Notes: generated from the letters alone by a model not told the origin. DNA of 64,000 bases from Curtobacterium sp. MCBA15_008 (GCF_001865065.1 NZ_MJGN01000017.1:1-64000), one strand, 5' to 3'. Shown: positions 39,520 to 47,718, numbered from the stretch's first letter. A program made the numbers and translations.

Positions 39520-39944
39520 GGTGCTCCTCTCGCGTCGTGCGCCCCGTTGTGCTCGACGTGCGGCCGGGTCTCCCCGGGGCGCGGTCCGTTCCGGCCAGTC
39601 TGCCCCTCGACGCTGGGCACGTCCGCCGCGGTCCGTGATCAGCAGCCAGGAGGCGCGGCGAGGGTCCGCCGCGCAGGGCCGGCACCGCGAACGGGTCACG
39701 TCCACGGCGCGCCCTCCCCGGGCAGGGACCGCCGGCTCGCGCATGCGGGTGCATGGTGCGACACCCCACGCGTCGATCGACAGTTGGCTCGTCGGAACAT
39801 GCACGGGTATCCGATGCGTGCGTACCGAGCGACGATCCACGAGTCGATCACGGGGTACTTCGTCGACCGATGCACGTGCATCCGATCTGCGCGGGCCGTC
39901 GGGCGGCGGGCGGCGGGCGGCGGGCCGGAGCAGGGAACGGCGTC
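39520..39944. other. Gene-free 425-bp stretch with mixed composition and short repeats
   Basis: No convincing reading frame. Between ~39740 and 39900 it is less GC-rich than its surroundings, with imperfect direct repeats (TGCACGGGTATCCGATGCG / TGCACGTGCATCCGATCTG, about 70 bp apart), then three GGGCGGC heptamers near 39902-39924. One variant repeat-family copy (GCCAGGAGGCGCGG) is at 39645. Possibly remnant of lost sequence. Confidence 0.4.
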
Positions 39945-40574
39945 TCAGGCGGGTTCGCGGATCGTGGTCTCGACGTCGACGACCTGCGGGACACGCGGCA
40001 TCGACGCGAAGCCGAACACCACGGGTGGGTCGAGCGGCGCCAGGGAACCGAGGGACTCCCCCGCCCAGGTCCCGCGCACACCGGTGACGTCGTGCGCCCC
40101 GGTCACGCCGTAGTACTCACGGCGGCCGTTGCCCGCGGACCCCGCCGTGCCCGACCCTGGCGCCACGAGCCGCGCGACGGGGTCGATGACGGCGAGCCAG
40201 CGGGGGTCGCGCGCGATCGACTTCGGCACGATCCGGAGCACGCGGCCGAGCGGCGAGATCGTGCCGACGTCGATCGTCGCCTGCAGGGCCCCGGCGGAGA
40301 GCTCGATCCCGGCGGCCGTGCGGCGGGCGGAGACGTCGACGACGGAGACCGTGTCGAACCGGTAGGTGCCGGACACGTAGGCGGCGACGATCTCGTCCGG
40401 GGCGAGCAGCACGCTCGAGCCGTCGGGGAGCTCGACGAACACGTCGGTGAACGCCCCGAACGGCGAGCGCTCCCACATCCCGACGACGAGACGCACGCCG
40501 GAGGTCGTCCCGACGCCCGCGATCCGGCCGCGGAACCGGCGCTCGACGGACGGGGTGCTGGGACGTGACGGCAT
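39945..40574 (-). CDS. Conserved hypothetical protein, 209 residues
   Basis: Starts at ATG 40574, 7 nt after TACGGT on the same strand (40587-40582), a leaderless arrangement. The protein is mostly beta strand: RRFRGRIAGVGTTSGVRLVVGMWERSPFGAFTDVFVELPDGSSVLLAPDEIVAAYVSGTYRFDTVSVVDV, then ELSAGALQATIDVGTISPLGRVLRIVPKSIARDPRWLAVIDPVARLVAPG and a C-terminal REYYGVTGAHDVTGVRGTWAG. It resembles unnamed actinobacterial proteins of about 200 residues; no catalytic motif or transmembrane segment is seen. Cytoplasmic, function unknown. Confidence 0.72.
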   Translation of the reverse strand: MPSRPSTPSVERRFRGRIAGVGTTSGVRLVVGMWERSPFGAFTDVFVELPDGSSVLLAPDEIVAAYVSGTYRFDTVSVVDVSARRTAAGIELSAGALQATIDVGTISPLGRVLRIVPKSIARDPRWLAVIDPVARLVAPGSGTAGSAGNGRREYYGVTGAHDVTGVRGTWAGESLGSLAPLDPPVVFGFASMPRVPQVVDVETTIREPA

Positions 40575-40581
40575 GCCGTGG

Positions 40582-40587
40582 ACCGTA
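40582..40587 (-). promoter_or_regulatory. -10 TACGGT (minus strand) for leaderless start at 40574
   Basis: Seven nt separate the hexamer from the ATG. Confidence 0.4.
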
Positions 40588-40661
40588 CCCGGCGCTCCCG
40601 TGAGGGGCGTCGGCGAGGCGAGTCGTGCCTCCCGGCCGACGCTGACCAGCCGGGGACGTGA

Positions 40662-40720
40662 TCGAGGGAGCAGGAATCGTCGAGCGACGCGAGGCCGTTC
40701 GACGATTCCTGCTCCCTCGA
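40662..40720. terminator. 22-bp perfect hairpin (GAGGGAGCAGGAATCGTC family, copy 2)
   Basis: GAGGGAGCAGGAATCGTC with flanking TC/GA pairs exactly with its complement around a 15-nt loop. It lies 27 bp past the 3' end of the LLM oxidoreductase gene and 88 bp upstream of the hypothetical gene start. Confidence 0.65.
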
Positions 40721-40747
40721 CGCCTGCGAGCCGACGGCCAGCCCCGC

Positions 40748-41857
40748 CTACGGGACGGGGACCGGCTCGGCCAGCAACTCCCGCACCCGCGGGGCCACCT
40801 GCGTGCCGTACAGCTCGATCGACTGCATCATGTCCTGGTGCGGCAGGCGACCCGTCGCATACCGCATGTCGAACCGCGAGGCGCCGAGGATCCGCATGTT
40901 CCGCGCGATCTTCCGCGCCACGGTCTCGGGCGACCCGACGTACAGCGACCCGCCGGCCGACAGGCCAGCGCGGTAGCCGGCGACGTCGAGGGGCGGCCAG
41001 CCGCGCTCCCGGCCGAGCTGGTCGGTGACGGCCTTGTGGTACGGCCAGTAGCGCTCGGCGGCCTCCTCGTCGGTCGCGGCGATGAACCCGGGCGAGTGCA
41101 TCGCGATCGGCTGCTGCGGCAGCTCGAGCTGCGTGAGTGCCTGCCGGTAGAGGCGGGAGAACGGGGCGAACTGGGCGGGCTGGCCGCCGATGATCGCGAG
41201 GAACAGGGGCAACCCGTACGAGGCCGCTCGGATGACCGACTGGGGCGAGCCGCCGACGCCGATCCAGGTCGGGATGGCGCCGTGCTCGAGCTTCGGGAAG
41301 ACGTCCTGGTCGGTGAGGGAGGCGCGCTTCGTGCCGGACCACGTGACGGCGTCGCCGCCGCGGAGGGATGCCCAGAGCTGCAGCTTCTCCTCGAACAGGA
41401 CCTCGTAGTCGGACAGGTCGAAGCCGAACAGGGGGAACGACTCGGTGAAGGACCCGCGGCCGAGGATGACCTCGGCGCGGCCGTTCGACAGCGCGTCGAC
41501 GGTGGCGAAGCGCTCGTAGACGCGGACCGGGTCGTCCGAGGACAGCACTGTGACGGCGGAGCCCATCCGGATGCGCTCCGTGCGGACGGCGATCGCGGCG
41601 AGGACGACCTCGGGTGCACTCACGACGAAGTCGGCGCGGTGGTGCTCGCCGACGCCGATGAAGTCCACGCCCACCTGGTCGGCGAGGACGGCCTGGTCGA
41701 CGACGTCGCGGAGGCTCTGCGCGTCGGACTTCAGGCTGCCGTCGGCGAGCTCGGTGACGTCGCCGAAGGTGTCGAGGCCGAGCTGCACGGGGCCGATCCG
41801 CTCGGGTGCGGGCGGCGGCACGTCCGAGGGGCGGTCGGTGCCGAATGCGTTGCTCAT
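40748..41857 (-). CDS. LLM class flavin-dependent oxidoreductase
   Basis: 369 residues, ATG with CTGGGAGAGCAGC. Bacterial luciferase-like TIM barrel: VQLGLDTFGDVTE, VDQAVLADQVGVDFIGVGEHHRADFVVSAPEVVLAAIAVRTERIRMGSAVTVLSSDDPVRVYERFATVDALSNGRAEVILGRGSF, PTWIGVGGSPQSVIRAASYGLPLFLAIIGG and YVGSPETVARKIARNMRILGASRFD. Members use FMNH2 or F420H2. The group with this layout is often paired with NADPH-flavin reductases; none is adjacent. It is divergent from an SDR gene, with TATGTT and a GTTTGCATAAAC box in the 83-bp gap. Confidence 0.88.
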   Translation of the reverse strand: MSNAFGTDRPSDVPPPAPERIGPVQLGLDTFGDVTELADGSLKSDAQSLRDVVDQAVLADQVGVDFIGVGEHHRADFVVSAPEVVLAAIAVRTERIRMGSAVTVLSSDDPVRVYERFATVDALSNGRAEVILGRGSFTESFPLFGFDLSDYEVLFEEKLQLWASLRGGDAVTWSGTKRASLTDQDVFPKLEHGAIPTWIGVGGSPQSVIRAASYGLPLFLAIIGGQPAQFAPFSRLYRQALTQLELPQQPIAMHSPGFIAATDEEAAERYWPYHKAVTDQLGRERGWPPLDVAGYRAGLSAGGSLYVGSPETVARKIARNMRILGASRFDMRYATGRLPHQDMMQSIELYGTQVAPRVRELLAEPVPVP

Positions 41858-41872
41858 GCTGCTCTCCCAGAT

Positions 41873-41893
41873 CGATGCGTTTGCATAAACATA
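41873..41893. promoter_or_regulatory. AT-rich element between LLM and SDR genes
   Basis: ATGCGTTTGCATAAACAT stands out from the GC-rich surroundings. It contains GTTTgcatAAAC and, on the minus strand, TATGTT usable as the -10 of the LLM gene. Candidate operator or promoter of the divergent pair. Confidence 0.4.
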
Positions 41894-41927
41894 GCACGAC
41901 GGACCCGCCCTGACCAGGCCTCCCGTG

Positions 41928-41933
41928 TACGGT
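41928..41933 (+). promoter_or_regulatory. -10 TACGGT for leaderless SDR mRNA
   Basis: TACGGT, 7 nt, then ATG at 41941; no Shine-Dalgarno sequence. Confidence 0.45.
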
Positions 41934-41940
41934 CGCCGGC

Positions 41941-42849
41941 ATGCCGCAGATCCCCGACCAGACCGGACGCCGCGTCGTCGTCACCGGAGCCAACAGCGGG
42001 GCCGGGAAGGAGACCGCGACCCGGCTCGCCGCCGCGGGCGCCTCCGTCGTGCTCGCCGTCCGCACGATCGCGAAGGGCGAGGAGGCCGCCGCCGGCATCC
42101 GTGCCGCCCACCCCGGCGCCGACGTCGAGGTCCGTGAGCTCGACGTCGCCGACCTCGCGAGCGTCCGCCGGTTCGCCGCCGGGATCCTGGCCGACGACCG
42201 TTCCCTCGACGTCCTCGTCAACAACGCCGGCGTGATGGCGCCGCCGAAGCGGTTCGAGACGGTCGACGGCTTCGAGCTGCAGCTCGGCACGAACTTCCTC
42301 GGCCCGTTCGCCCTCACCAACCTGCTGCTGCCGGCGCTCCTCCGGTCGCCGGACGCCCGCGTCGCGACGATGTCGAGCATCGCCGCGGTCGGCGGACGGA
42401 TCCGGTTCGACGACCTGCAGTGGGAGCACGGCTTCAACACGTGGCGCGCGTACGCGCAGTCGAAGCTCGCGGACCTGCTCTTCGCACTGCACCTGCACCG
42501 GTTGTCGGTCGAGTTCGACTGGCCCGTGATGAGCACGGCGGCACACCCCGGCTTCACGCGCACGAACCTGCAGTCGTCGGGGCGGTCCCTCGGGAAGGCG
42601 AAGCAGGCGGCACCCATGAAGCGCGCGGTGCCGTTCACGCAGGCGGTCGAGCAGGGCTCTGAGCCGCTGCTGTACGCCGCGGTCGGACCGGCAGCGGTCG
42701 GTGGCGCCTACTACGGCCCGTCCGGCGCGTTCGGCCTGACCGGACCGACGACGGTCGCGTCGATCCCGCGGTCCGCGCGGAGCGCCGACCTGGCCCGCTC
42801 GCTGTGGGCGGTCGCCGAGGACCTGACCGGCACGCGCCCGCCGGTCTGA
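41941..42849 (+). CDS. Short-chain dehydrogenase/reductase (retinol-dehydrogenase-like)
   Basis: 302 residues. Rossmann fold with VVVTGANSGAGKETATRLAAAGASVVLAVRT (TGxxxGxG; Ala replaces the usual Ile), ELDVADLASVRRFA, LDVLVNNAGVMAPP, MSSIAA and catalytic YAQSK (Tyr/Lys). Extended C-terminus (HPGFTRTNLQ, YYGPSGAFGLTGP) as in the WW-oxidoreductase/retinol dehydrogenase-like group that usually prefers NADP. The physiological carbonyl substrate is not known. Confidence 0.9.
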   Translation: MPQIPDQTGRRVVVTGANSGAGKETATRLAAAGASVVLAVRTIAKGEEAAAGIRAAHPGADVEVRELDVADLASVRRFAAGILADDRSLDVLVNNAGVMAPPKRFETVDGFELQLGTNFLGPFALTNLLLPALLRSPDARVATMSSIAAVGGRIRFDDLQWEHGFNTWRAYAQSKLADLLFALHLHRLSVEFDWPVMSTAAHPGFTRTNLQSSGRSLGKAKQAAPMKRAVPFTQAVEQGSEPLLYAAVGPAAVGGAYYGPSGAFGLTGPTTVASIPRSARSADLARSLWAVAEDLTGTRPPV

Positions 42850-42875
42850 CACCCGCCCGAGCGGCGGAGGCCGGC

Positions 42876-42955
42876 CGGTCCGGCCCGGTCCACCGGTCCG
42901 GCCCGGTCCACCGTCCTGCCCGGTCCACCGGTCCTGCCCGGTCCACCGTCCTGCC
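42876..42955. repeat. Tandem 17/18-bp repeat after the SDR gene
   Basis: Units alternate between CGGTCCACCGGTCCTGCC (18 bp) and CGGTCCACCGTCCTGCC (17 bp): 42886, 42904, 42921, 42939, with a truncated unit at 42876. A CGCCTGGAGGCGCGGC repeat copy follows at 42972. Non-coding. Confidence 0.8.
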
Positions 42956-43008
42956 CGACGGCGGCGCATCCCGCCTGGAGGCGCGGCGCACTCCCGTCGG
43001 CCCGGCCG

Positions 43009-43743
43009 TCAGAACCGCACGTGGTCGCGCTCGAAGGCCGTGGTCACCGCCGCCAGGACGGCGCGCTGCCCGCGGGCGGTCGGGTGCACGTCGTCCGACT
43101 GCATCCAGTCGGCGTGCCCGCGGAGCGGCTGGCCGATGTCGACGTAGGTACCGCCGTCCTCGTCGATCGCGGTCCGGAGCGCCGCGGACACCGCCCCGAG
43201 CTGCGCGGGCGGGGCGTCCTCGTTCCAGATCGCGCTGAGTCCGACGACGCGCGCGCGGGGCAGCAGTCGGTGGACGTCGGCGACGAGCTGCTCGGTGGCG
43301 CCGTCGACCTCGTCCTCGTCCTGACCGAGGTCGTTCGAGCTGGCCTGCACGAGCACCACCGCGGGCCGGAGCGCGACCGCCCGCTCGACGAGCCCCTCGT
43401 ACGCGCTCGCGCACGAGTCGCTGTCACCCTCGGTGAGCACGCCGGCGCCGTCGCACGACAGGTTCGTCAGCTGCCAGCGCTCCGTCCGGGCGAGGACCGC
43501 GGGCCACGCCTGCTCGGCGGGGAGGCCGTGCCCGCCGCTGATCGAGTCGCCGACCACGACGACCCGCGCACCCGGGGCGGCGTTCCACGGTCGGCCGCTG
43601 GCGGTGCTCGCCCGGCTCGTGGTGGCGGTGCCGTCCGCCGACGCGGAGCCCTCGGCGCAGGCGCCGAGCCCGAGCGACACGGCGAGCGCCAGAGCGGTCG
43701 CCGCAGCCGCACGGGCACTGCTGACCAGGTGGGGTGAGGTCAC
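43009..43743 (-). CDS. SGNH/GDSL hydrolase lipoprotein
   Basis: 244 residues from a GTG at 43743. The N-terminal signal ends in a lipobox (LGLGAC, Cys ~29), so it is probably anchored outside the membrane. The SGNH blocks are VVVGDSISGGHGLP (nucleophile Ser), SCDGAGVLTEG (Gly), VQASSNDLGQ (Asn) and QSDDVHPTARGQ (Asp-His). The fold matches TesA-type esterases or acetyl-xylan/peptidoglycan deacetylases. TACCGT lies 7 nt before the GTG on the same strand (43756-43751). Confidence 0.88.
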   Translation of the reverse strand: MTSPHLVSSARAAAATALALAVSLGLGACAEGSASADGTATTSRASTASGRPWNAAPGARVVVVGDSISGGHGLPAEQAWPAVLARTERWQLTNLSCDGAGVLTEGDSDSCASAYEGLVERAVALRPAVVLVQASSNDLGQDEDEVDGATEQLVADVHRLLPRARVVGLSAIWNEDAPPAQLGAVSAALRTAIDEDGGTYVDIGQPLRGHADWMQSDDVHPTARGQRAVLAAVTTAFERDHVRF

Positions 43744-43750
43744 GACGGGG

Positions 43751-43756
43751 ACGGTA
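43751..43756 (-). promoter_or_regulatory. -10 TACCGT (minus strand) for leaderless SGNH gene
   Basis: Seven nt to the GTG at 43743; no ribosome site. Confidence 0.4.
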
Positions 43757-43800
43757 CGCCGCGTCTCGATGGACGGACCGCGGTCCCGCTGAGGCCTGGC

Positions 43801-44589
43801 TCAGGAGCGGTGCAGCTCGACCGACCCGTCGAGGCGTCCGGGTTCGGTGAGGCGCGCGTGCTGCAGCACCGTGCGGGACGGTCCGACCGCAGCGGCGACG
43901 ATCGAGAGCGTCGCGACGTGCCCCTCGTGCTCGTGGGCGTCGCGCAGGATCGCGTCGGGGTCGTCCGCGGGCAGTGCGGCCGACGCGGCGAGGACCCCGA
44001 ACCACCCGCTCCACCCGTCGCCAGCGTCGTCGCCTGCGTCGGCGGCGCGGAGCTCGTCGAACGGCCCGAGCTCCGGCGGCCCGACCGGCGCCGCGACCCC
44101 GCGGAACGCCTCGAGCCAGCGGCCGATGCGCGGCGCGGTCGGGTCGTCCGGTTCGCCGTGCGTGACCATGTGCACGCCCGGGCCGAGGGCCGTGGTGCGC
44201 ACCGCTGCGCCGTCCCACGTGACGACCTCGGCACCGTCGGCGGTGGCGCGGACGAGGTTGAACGCCCGCGTGGTCGGCACCGTGCCGTCGTGCCCCGGGA
44301 GCACCCCGTCGACGGCGTCGAGCGGGACCACCCCGCGGGTGGTCCAGGTGCCGTCGGCACTCGCGACCGGCTCGGCACGGTTGAGCACCACCGCGAGTCC
44401 GGCGTCGTCCGAGGCGGCGAGCCAGGCACCGCCCGCCGAGCGGTCGCGGACGCCGCGCACCGACGGGTCGCGCTCCGGCCACCACGCGGCGGGCGGGTCC
44501 CACGGTCGGTCCGGCGATTCGTCGCGCAGGGCGAGCATCGTGACGGGCCAGTCGGAACCGGGATCGACGCGGACGACGACGGTGCACAT
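43801..44589 (-). CDS. NRDE family protein (TANGO2 homologue)
   Basis: 262 residues, ATG preceded by GAGGATCGACC. MCTVVVRVDPGSDWPVTMLALRDES is the NRDE opening with Cys2, the presumed N-terminal nucleophile after Met removal; the family NRDE tetrad reads LRDE here. Also DRSAGGAWLAASDDAGLAVVLN and RTVLQHARLT near the end. The eukaryotic homologue TANGO2 has been linked to haem trafficking and lipid metabolism; the bacterial function is unknown. Divergent from coaBC with a 41-bp gap. Confidence 0.83.
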   Translation of the reverse strand: MCTVVVRVDPGSDWPVTMLALRDESPDRPWDPPAAWWPERDPSVRGVRDRSAGGAWLAASDDAGLAVVLNRAEPVASADGTWTTRGVVPLDAVDGVLPGHDGTVPTTRAFNLVRATADGAEVVTWDGAAVRTTALGPGVHMVTHGEPDDPTAPRIGRWLEAFRGVAAPVGPPELGPFDELRAADAGDDAGDGWSGWFGVLAASAALPADDPDAILRDAHEHEGHVATLSIVAAAVGPSRTVLQHARLTEPGRLDGSVELHRS

Positions 44590-44617
44590 GGGGTCGATCC
44601 TCGCACGGGCCCCCGGG

Positions 44618-44623
44618 TAGCGT
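44618..44623 (+). promoter_or_regulatory. -10 TAGCGT, deciding the coaBC start
   Basis: TAGCGT followed by 7 nt and GTG at 44631. An in-frame GTG at 44622 overlaps the hexamer and is therefore less likely. Confidence 0.45.
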
Positions 44624-44630
44624 GACCGAC

Positions 44631-45977
44631 GTGAACGCAGCAGCAGAGGGCCGTCTGACCGTCGTCGTCGGGATCACCGGGGGCATCGCCGCCTACAAGG
44701 CCGTGGGCGTCGTCCGCGACCTCGTCAAACGCGGCCACGACGTGCACGTCGTGCCGACCGAGGGCGCCCTCCGGTTCGTCGGCCTGCCGACGCTCGAGGC
44801 GCTCAGCCGCAACCCGGTCACCACGAGCGTGTTCGAGGACGTCGCCGAGGTGCGGCACGTCTCCCTCGGCCGTCGAGCGGACCTGGTCGTCGTCGCCCCC
44901 GCGACCGCCGACTCCCTCGCCCGCATGGCCGCGGGCATGGCCGGCGACCTGCTCGGCACGACCCTGCTCGCGACCGAGGCCCCCGTCGTCGTCGCTCCCG
45001 CCATGCACCCGCAGATGTGGGAGCACCCCGCGACCACGGCGAACGTCGCCACGCTGCGGGAGCGCGGCGTCCGCTTCGTCGGCCCCGTGGTCGGGGCCCT
45101 GACGGGCGACGACGCGGGGATCGGCCGGATGGCGGAGCCCGAGGACATCGTCACCGCGGCGCTCGCCGTGCTGGACCACGGACCGACCGCCGGCCACGCG
45201 GGCGGGACCGCACCACGGACCGACGGCGAGCGGTCCGCCGGGGCCGAGCCGCGCCTCCAGGCCGGCACCACGGACATCGCCGGCACCGGCGCACGCGGCG
45301 AGCAGGGCGACCTCGCCGGGGTCCGCGTCGTCGTCAGCGCCGGCGGGACCCGCGAGCCCTTCGACCCGGTCCGCTTCGTCGGCAACCGCTCGAGCGGCCG
45401 CCAGGGCGTCGCGATCGCCGCCGACGCCGCCCGCCGCGGCGCGACCGTCACGGTCGTCGCCGCGAACGTCGAGTCGTCGCTCACCGCCGGACTCGACGCC
45501 ACCGTCGTGCCGGTCGGCTCCGCCCTCGAACTCGCCGAGGCCGTGCACGCCGCGGCCGCCGATGCCGACGTCGTCGTGATGACGGCGGCGGTCGCGGACT
45601 ACCGACCGGCCGAGGTCCGTGCCGAGAAGCTCAAGAAGGAGTCGCAGGGCGACACCATGACGCTCGAGCTCGTGCGGAACCCGGACGTCCTCGCCGACCT
45701 CGTGACGGCGCGCCGGACGGGACAGATCATCGTGGGCTTCGCCGCCGAGACCGAACCCGACCGGGCCGCACGGATCGAGCTCGGCCGCGCGAAGATCACC
45801 CGGAAGCCCGCTGATCTGCTCGTGGTGAACCACGTCGGCTGGTCGGCGGGGTTCGAGCGCGAGGAGAACGCGATCGAGGTGCTCGTGCCGGGCGGCGAGG
45901 TCGTCCGCGAGACCTCGGGCAGCAAGGCCGAGGTGGCGACGGCGGTCCTCGACCTCGTGGCGACCGCGCTGACCTGA
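44631..45977 (+). CDS. coaBC: Bifunctional phosphopantothenoylcysteine synthetase/decarboxylase
   Basis: 448 residues from GTG 44631. It makes 4'-phosphopantetheine for coenzyme A in two steps. CoaC half (1-180): VGITGGIAAYKAVGVVRDLVKRGHDVHVVPT, VRHVSLGRRADLVVVAPATADSLARMAAGMAGDLL, APAMHPQMWEHPATTANV. CoaB half (~225-448): VVVSAGGTREPFDPVRFVGNRSSGRQGVAIA, TAAVADYRPA, AEKLKKES, LELVRNPDVL, IIVGFAAETE, ADLLVVNHVG. The ~45-residue linker contains PRLQAG, encoded by a CCGCGCCTCCAGGC repeat copy (45249-45262). Confidence 0.95.
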   Translation: MNAAAEGRLTVVVGITGGIAAYKAVGVVRDLVKRGHDVHVVPTEGALRFVGLPTLEALSRNPVTTSVFEDVAEVRHVSLGRRADLVVVAPATADSLARMAAGMAGDLLGTTLLATEAPVVVAPAMHPQMWEHPATTANVATLRERGVRFVGPVVGALTGDDAGIGRMAEPEDIVTAALAVLDHGPTAGHAGGTAPRTDGERSAGAEPRLQAGTTDIAGTGARGEQGDLAGVRVVVSAGGTREPFDPVRFVGNRSSGRQGVAIAADAARRGATVTVVAANVESSLTAGLDATVVPVGSALELAEAVHAAAADADVVVMTAAVADYRPAEVRAEKLKKESQGDTMTLELVRNPDVLADLVTARRTGQIIVGFAAETEPDRAARIELGRAKITRKPADLLVVNHVGWSAGFEREENAIEVLVPGGEVVRETSGSKAEVATAVLDLVATALT

Positions 45978-46061
45978 GCTGCCGGCCCGAGCAGCCGGCG
46001 CGAGCCACCGGACCTGAGCGGTCTCCGTGCGTGCGCGGTGTCCGCCGGGCACGATGGGGGC

Positions 46062-46460
46062 ATGCGACGACGCGAGCGTGCACGACGCGCCACCCGGACC
46101 GCCACCCTCCTCGCCGTCGTGCTCGGCGGGGCCGGTGTGACCCACTTCCTCCGACCGCGGGGCTACGACCGGATCGTGCCGGACGCCCTGCCCGCACGGA
46201 TCACGACCCTCGCCTCCGGTGCCGCAGAGCTCGGCATCGCGGCCGGCCTGCTGGTGCCGTCGACCCGTCGGAGCGCCGGCTGGGCCGCGGCCGCGCTCTT
46301 CCTCGCGGTGTTCCCCGCGAACCTCAAGATGGCGAACGACCTGCTCGACAGCCCGCGGTCGACCCGCGGGATGCGGCTCGGCTCCGTCCTCCGCCTGCCG
46401 CTGCAGGCACCCCTCGTCGCCTGGGCCGTGCGCGTCGGCCGGCACGCGCCGAAGCGGTGA
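46062..46460 (+). CDS. DoxX-like small membrane protein
   Basis: 132 residues from the ATG at 46062. Helices: TATLLAVVLGGAGVTHFLRP, ITTLASGAAELGIAAGLLVP, AGWAAAALFLAVFPANLKMANDLLD and LPLQAPLVAWAVRVGR. The pattern GxxHF then ELxxGxxLL and FPANxxMA is typical of the DoxX/SURF4-like superfamily. Redox function in the membrane is inferred only from the family. It overlaps the next gene by 4 bp, the first of three tightly coupled genes. Confidence 0.75.
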   Translation: MRRRERARRATRTATLLAVVLGGAGVTHFLRPRGYDRIVPDALPARITTLASGAAELGIAAGLLVPSTRRSAGWAAAALFLAVFPANLKMANDLLDSPRSTRGMRLGSVLRLPLQAPLVAWAVRVGRHAPKR

Positions 46461-47242
46461 CCGGGGCGACGCGGGACCGTGCCGCGGTGCCGCTGCTGCA
46501 CCGCCCGGTGACCGTGCACGCCTGGGAGGACATCGTCTTCGCGCACTGGCGCCACGACCCGGAGTCCCTGGCCGCGCTCGTCCCGCCCGGTACCCGCCCC
46601 GACGTCGTCGACGGCAGTGCCTGGGCTGGGCTGTCGGCGTACGTGTTCCGCGAGACCCGCGTCCCGCCGTTCCCGCCGTCCGGCCGGCTCGGCTCGATGA
46701 CCGAGGTCACGATCGAGATCCTGACCGTCGACGACCGCGGTCGGCGCGGCGTCGCGTACCGCACGGTCGACACCGCGAACGTGCCGGCGATCGTCGCCGC
46801 GCACGCGCTCCTCGGCGTCCCCTACACGTTCGCGCACGCTCGGGCGCGCCGGCGCGGGGACACCATCGCGCACCACTCGGTCCGGCACCCGGCCCGGGCA
46901 CGCGCGCTGCACCCGGTCCGGTGGCTGCGGGCACGGCCTGGAGGCGCGGTGCAGCCCCGCCACGCGGCCACCGTCCGGGTGGTGGCCGGCGACGTCGTCG
47001 ACAGCCCGCTGGCCGCCGAGCTCACGACCCGACAGGGCATCCACGCCCGCCTGCTCGCGCAGACGCTGTTCTGGCAGCGGCAGCACCCGCCGCTGACGGT
47101 CCGGTCGGCGCGGCTCGAACGCCTGGACGGCGACCTGCCGGACGCCGTCGGGATGTCCGGGCTGTTCGACCGTGAACCGGACTCGCTGCTCGTGGTCGAC
47201 GGCACGACGGTCCGGTACGCGTGGGGGGACGTGGTCCGGTGA
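46457..47242 (+). CDS. DUF2071 family protein (YqjF, acetoacetate-decarboxylase-like fold)
   Basis: 261 residues; GTG overlaps the previous TGA. Typical DUF2071 strings are VTVHAWEDIVFAHWRHDPESLAALVPPGTRPDVVDGSAWAGLSAYVFRETRVPPFP, VAYRTVDTANVPAIVAAHALLGVPYTFA, and the QGIHARLLAQTLFWQRQHPPLTV ending. The repeat GCCTGGAGGCGCGG is built into the coding region at 46936-46949 (encoding RPGGA) in a surface loop. Function is unknown. Translationally coupled on both sides. Confidence 0.85.
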   Translation: MTGATRDRAAVPLLHRPVTVHAWEDIVFAHWRHDPESLAALVPPGTRPDVVDGSAWAGLSAYVFRETRVPPFPPSGRLGSMTEVTIEILTVDDRGRRGVAYRTVDTANVPAIVAAHALLGVPYTFAHARARRRGDTIAHHSVRHPARARALHPVRWLRARPGGAVQPRHAATVRVVAGDVVDSPLAAELTTRQGIHARLLAQTLFWQRQHPPLTVRSARLERLDGDLPDAVGMSGLFDREPDSLLVVDGTTVRYAWGDVVR

Positions 47243-47673
47243 CCGACGACCCGCACCACCTCGACCGCTTCGTCCACGCGCAGGAGGGCGTCCACGACAC
47301 GGCGCTCGCCGAGCTCCGGGCCGGCCGGAAGACCTCGCACTGGATGTGGTTCGTCTTCCCGCAGCTGGCCGGGCTCGGACGGAGCGCGACCGCGCAGCAC
47401 TACTCCCTCGACGGCGTGGCGGAGGCCCGTGCGTACCTCGACCACCCGGTGCTCGGCCCGCGGCTGCTCGAGGCGACCGACGTGGTGGCCGCCGCTCCCG
47501 CGCGCTCGGCCGACGACCTGCTCGGTGGCATCGATGCGCTGAAGCTGCGTCCCTCGATGACCCTGTTCGCGCACGCCGCCGCCGATCCGGGCCCCTTCCG
47601 CGCGGTGATCGACCGCTGGTACGGCGGCCGCGAGGACCCGGTGACGGTGCGCCTGCTGCACCTCGACGACTGA
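47239..47673 (+). CDS. DUF1810 family protein
   Basis: 144 residues from GTG 47239, overlapping the DUF2071 stop by 4 bp. HHLDRFVHAQEGVHDTALAELRAGRKTSHWMWFVFPQLAGLGRSATAQHYSLDGVAEARAYLDHPVLGPRL is almost the family consensus, and GGIDALKLRPSMTLFAHAA follows. A small all-alpha cytoplasmic family of unknown function. Grouping with DoxX-like and DUF2071 genes may reflect a shared stress role. Confidence 0.9.
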   Translation: MTDDPHHLDRFVHAQEGVHDTALAELRAGRKTSHWMWFVFPQLAGLGRSATAQHYSLDGVAEARAYLDHPVLGPRLLEATDVVAAAPARSADDLLGGIDALKLRPSMTLFAHAAADPGPFRAVIDRWYGGREDPVTVRLLHLDD

Positions 47674-47702
47674 CACGCCTCGATCCGATCGCAACGCCGT
47701 TC

Positions 47703-47718
47703 GTATATCAGGTACGGT
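47703..47718 (+). promoter_or_regulatory. Promoter/operator of the GntR gene
   Basis: GTATATCAGGTAC (47703-47715) is an imperfect inverted repeat overlapping TACGGT (47713-47718), a plausible -10, 72 bp before the GntR ATG. GntR proteins often repress themselves through GTAT..AC-type sites. Confidence 0.35.

Noticed and set aside
39945-42638. 897-codon minus-strand frame
   Set aside because: Only the last 209 codons form a plausible protein; the rest is antisense or out of frame to the LLM oxidoreductase and SDR genes.
42876-42955. CRISPR-like repeats
   Set aside because: Tandem 17/18-bp units without spacers.
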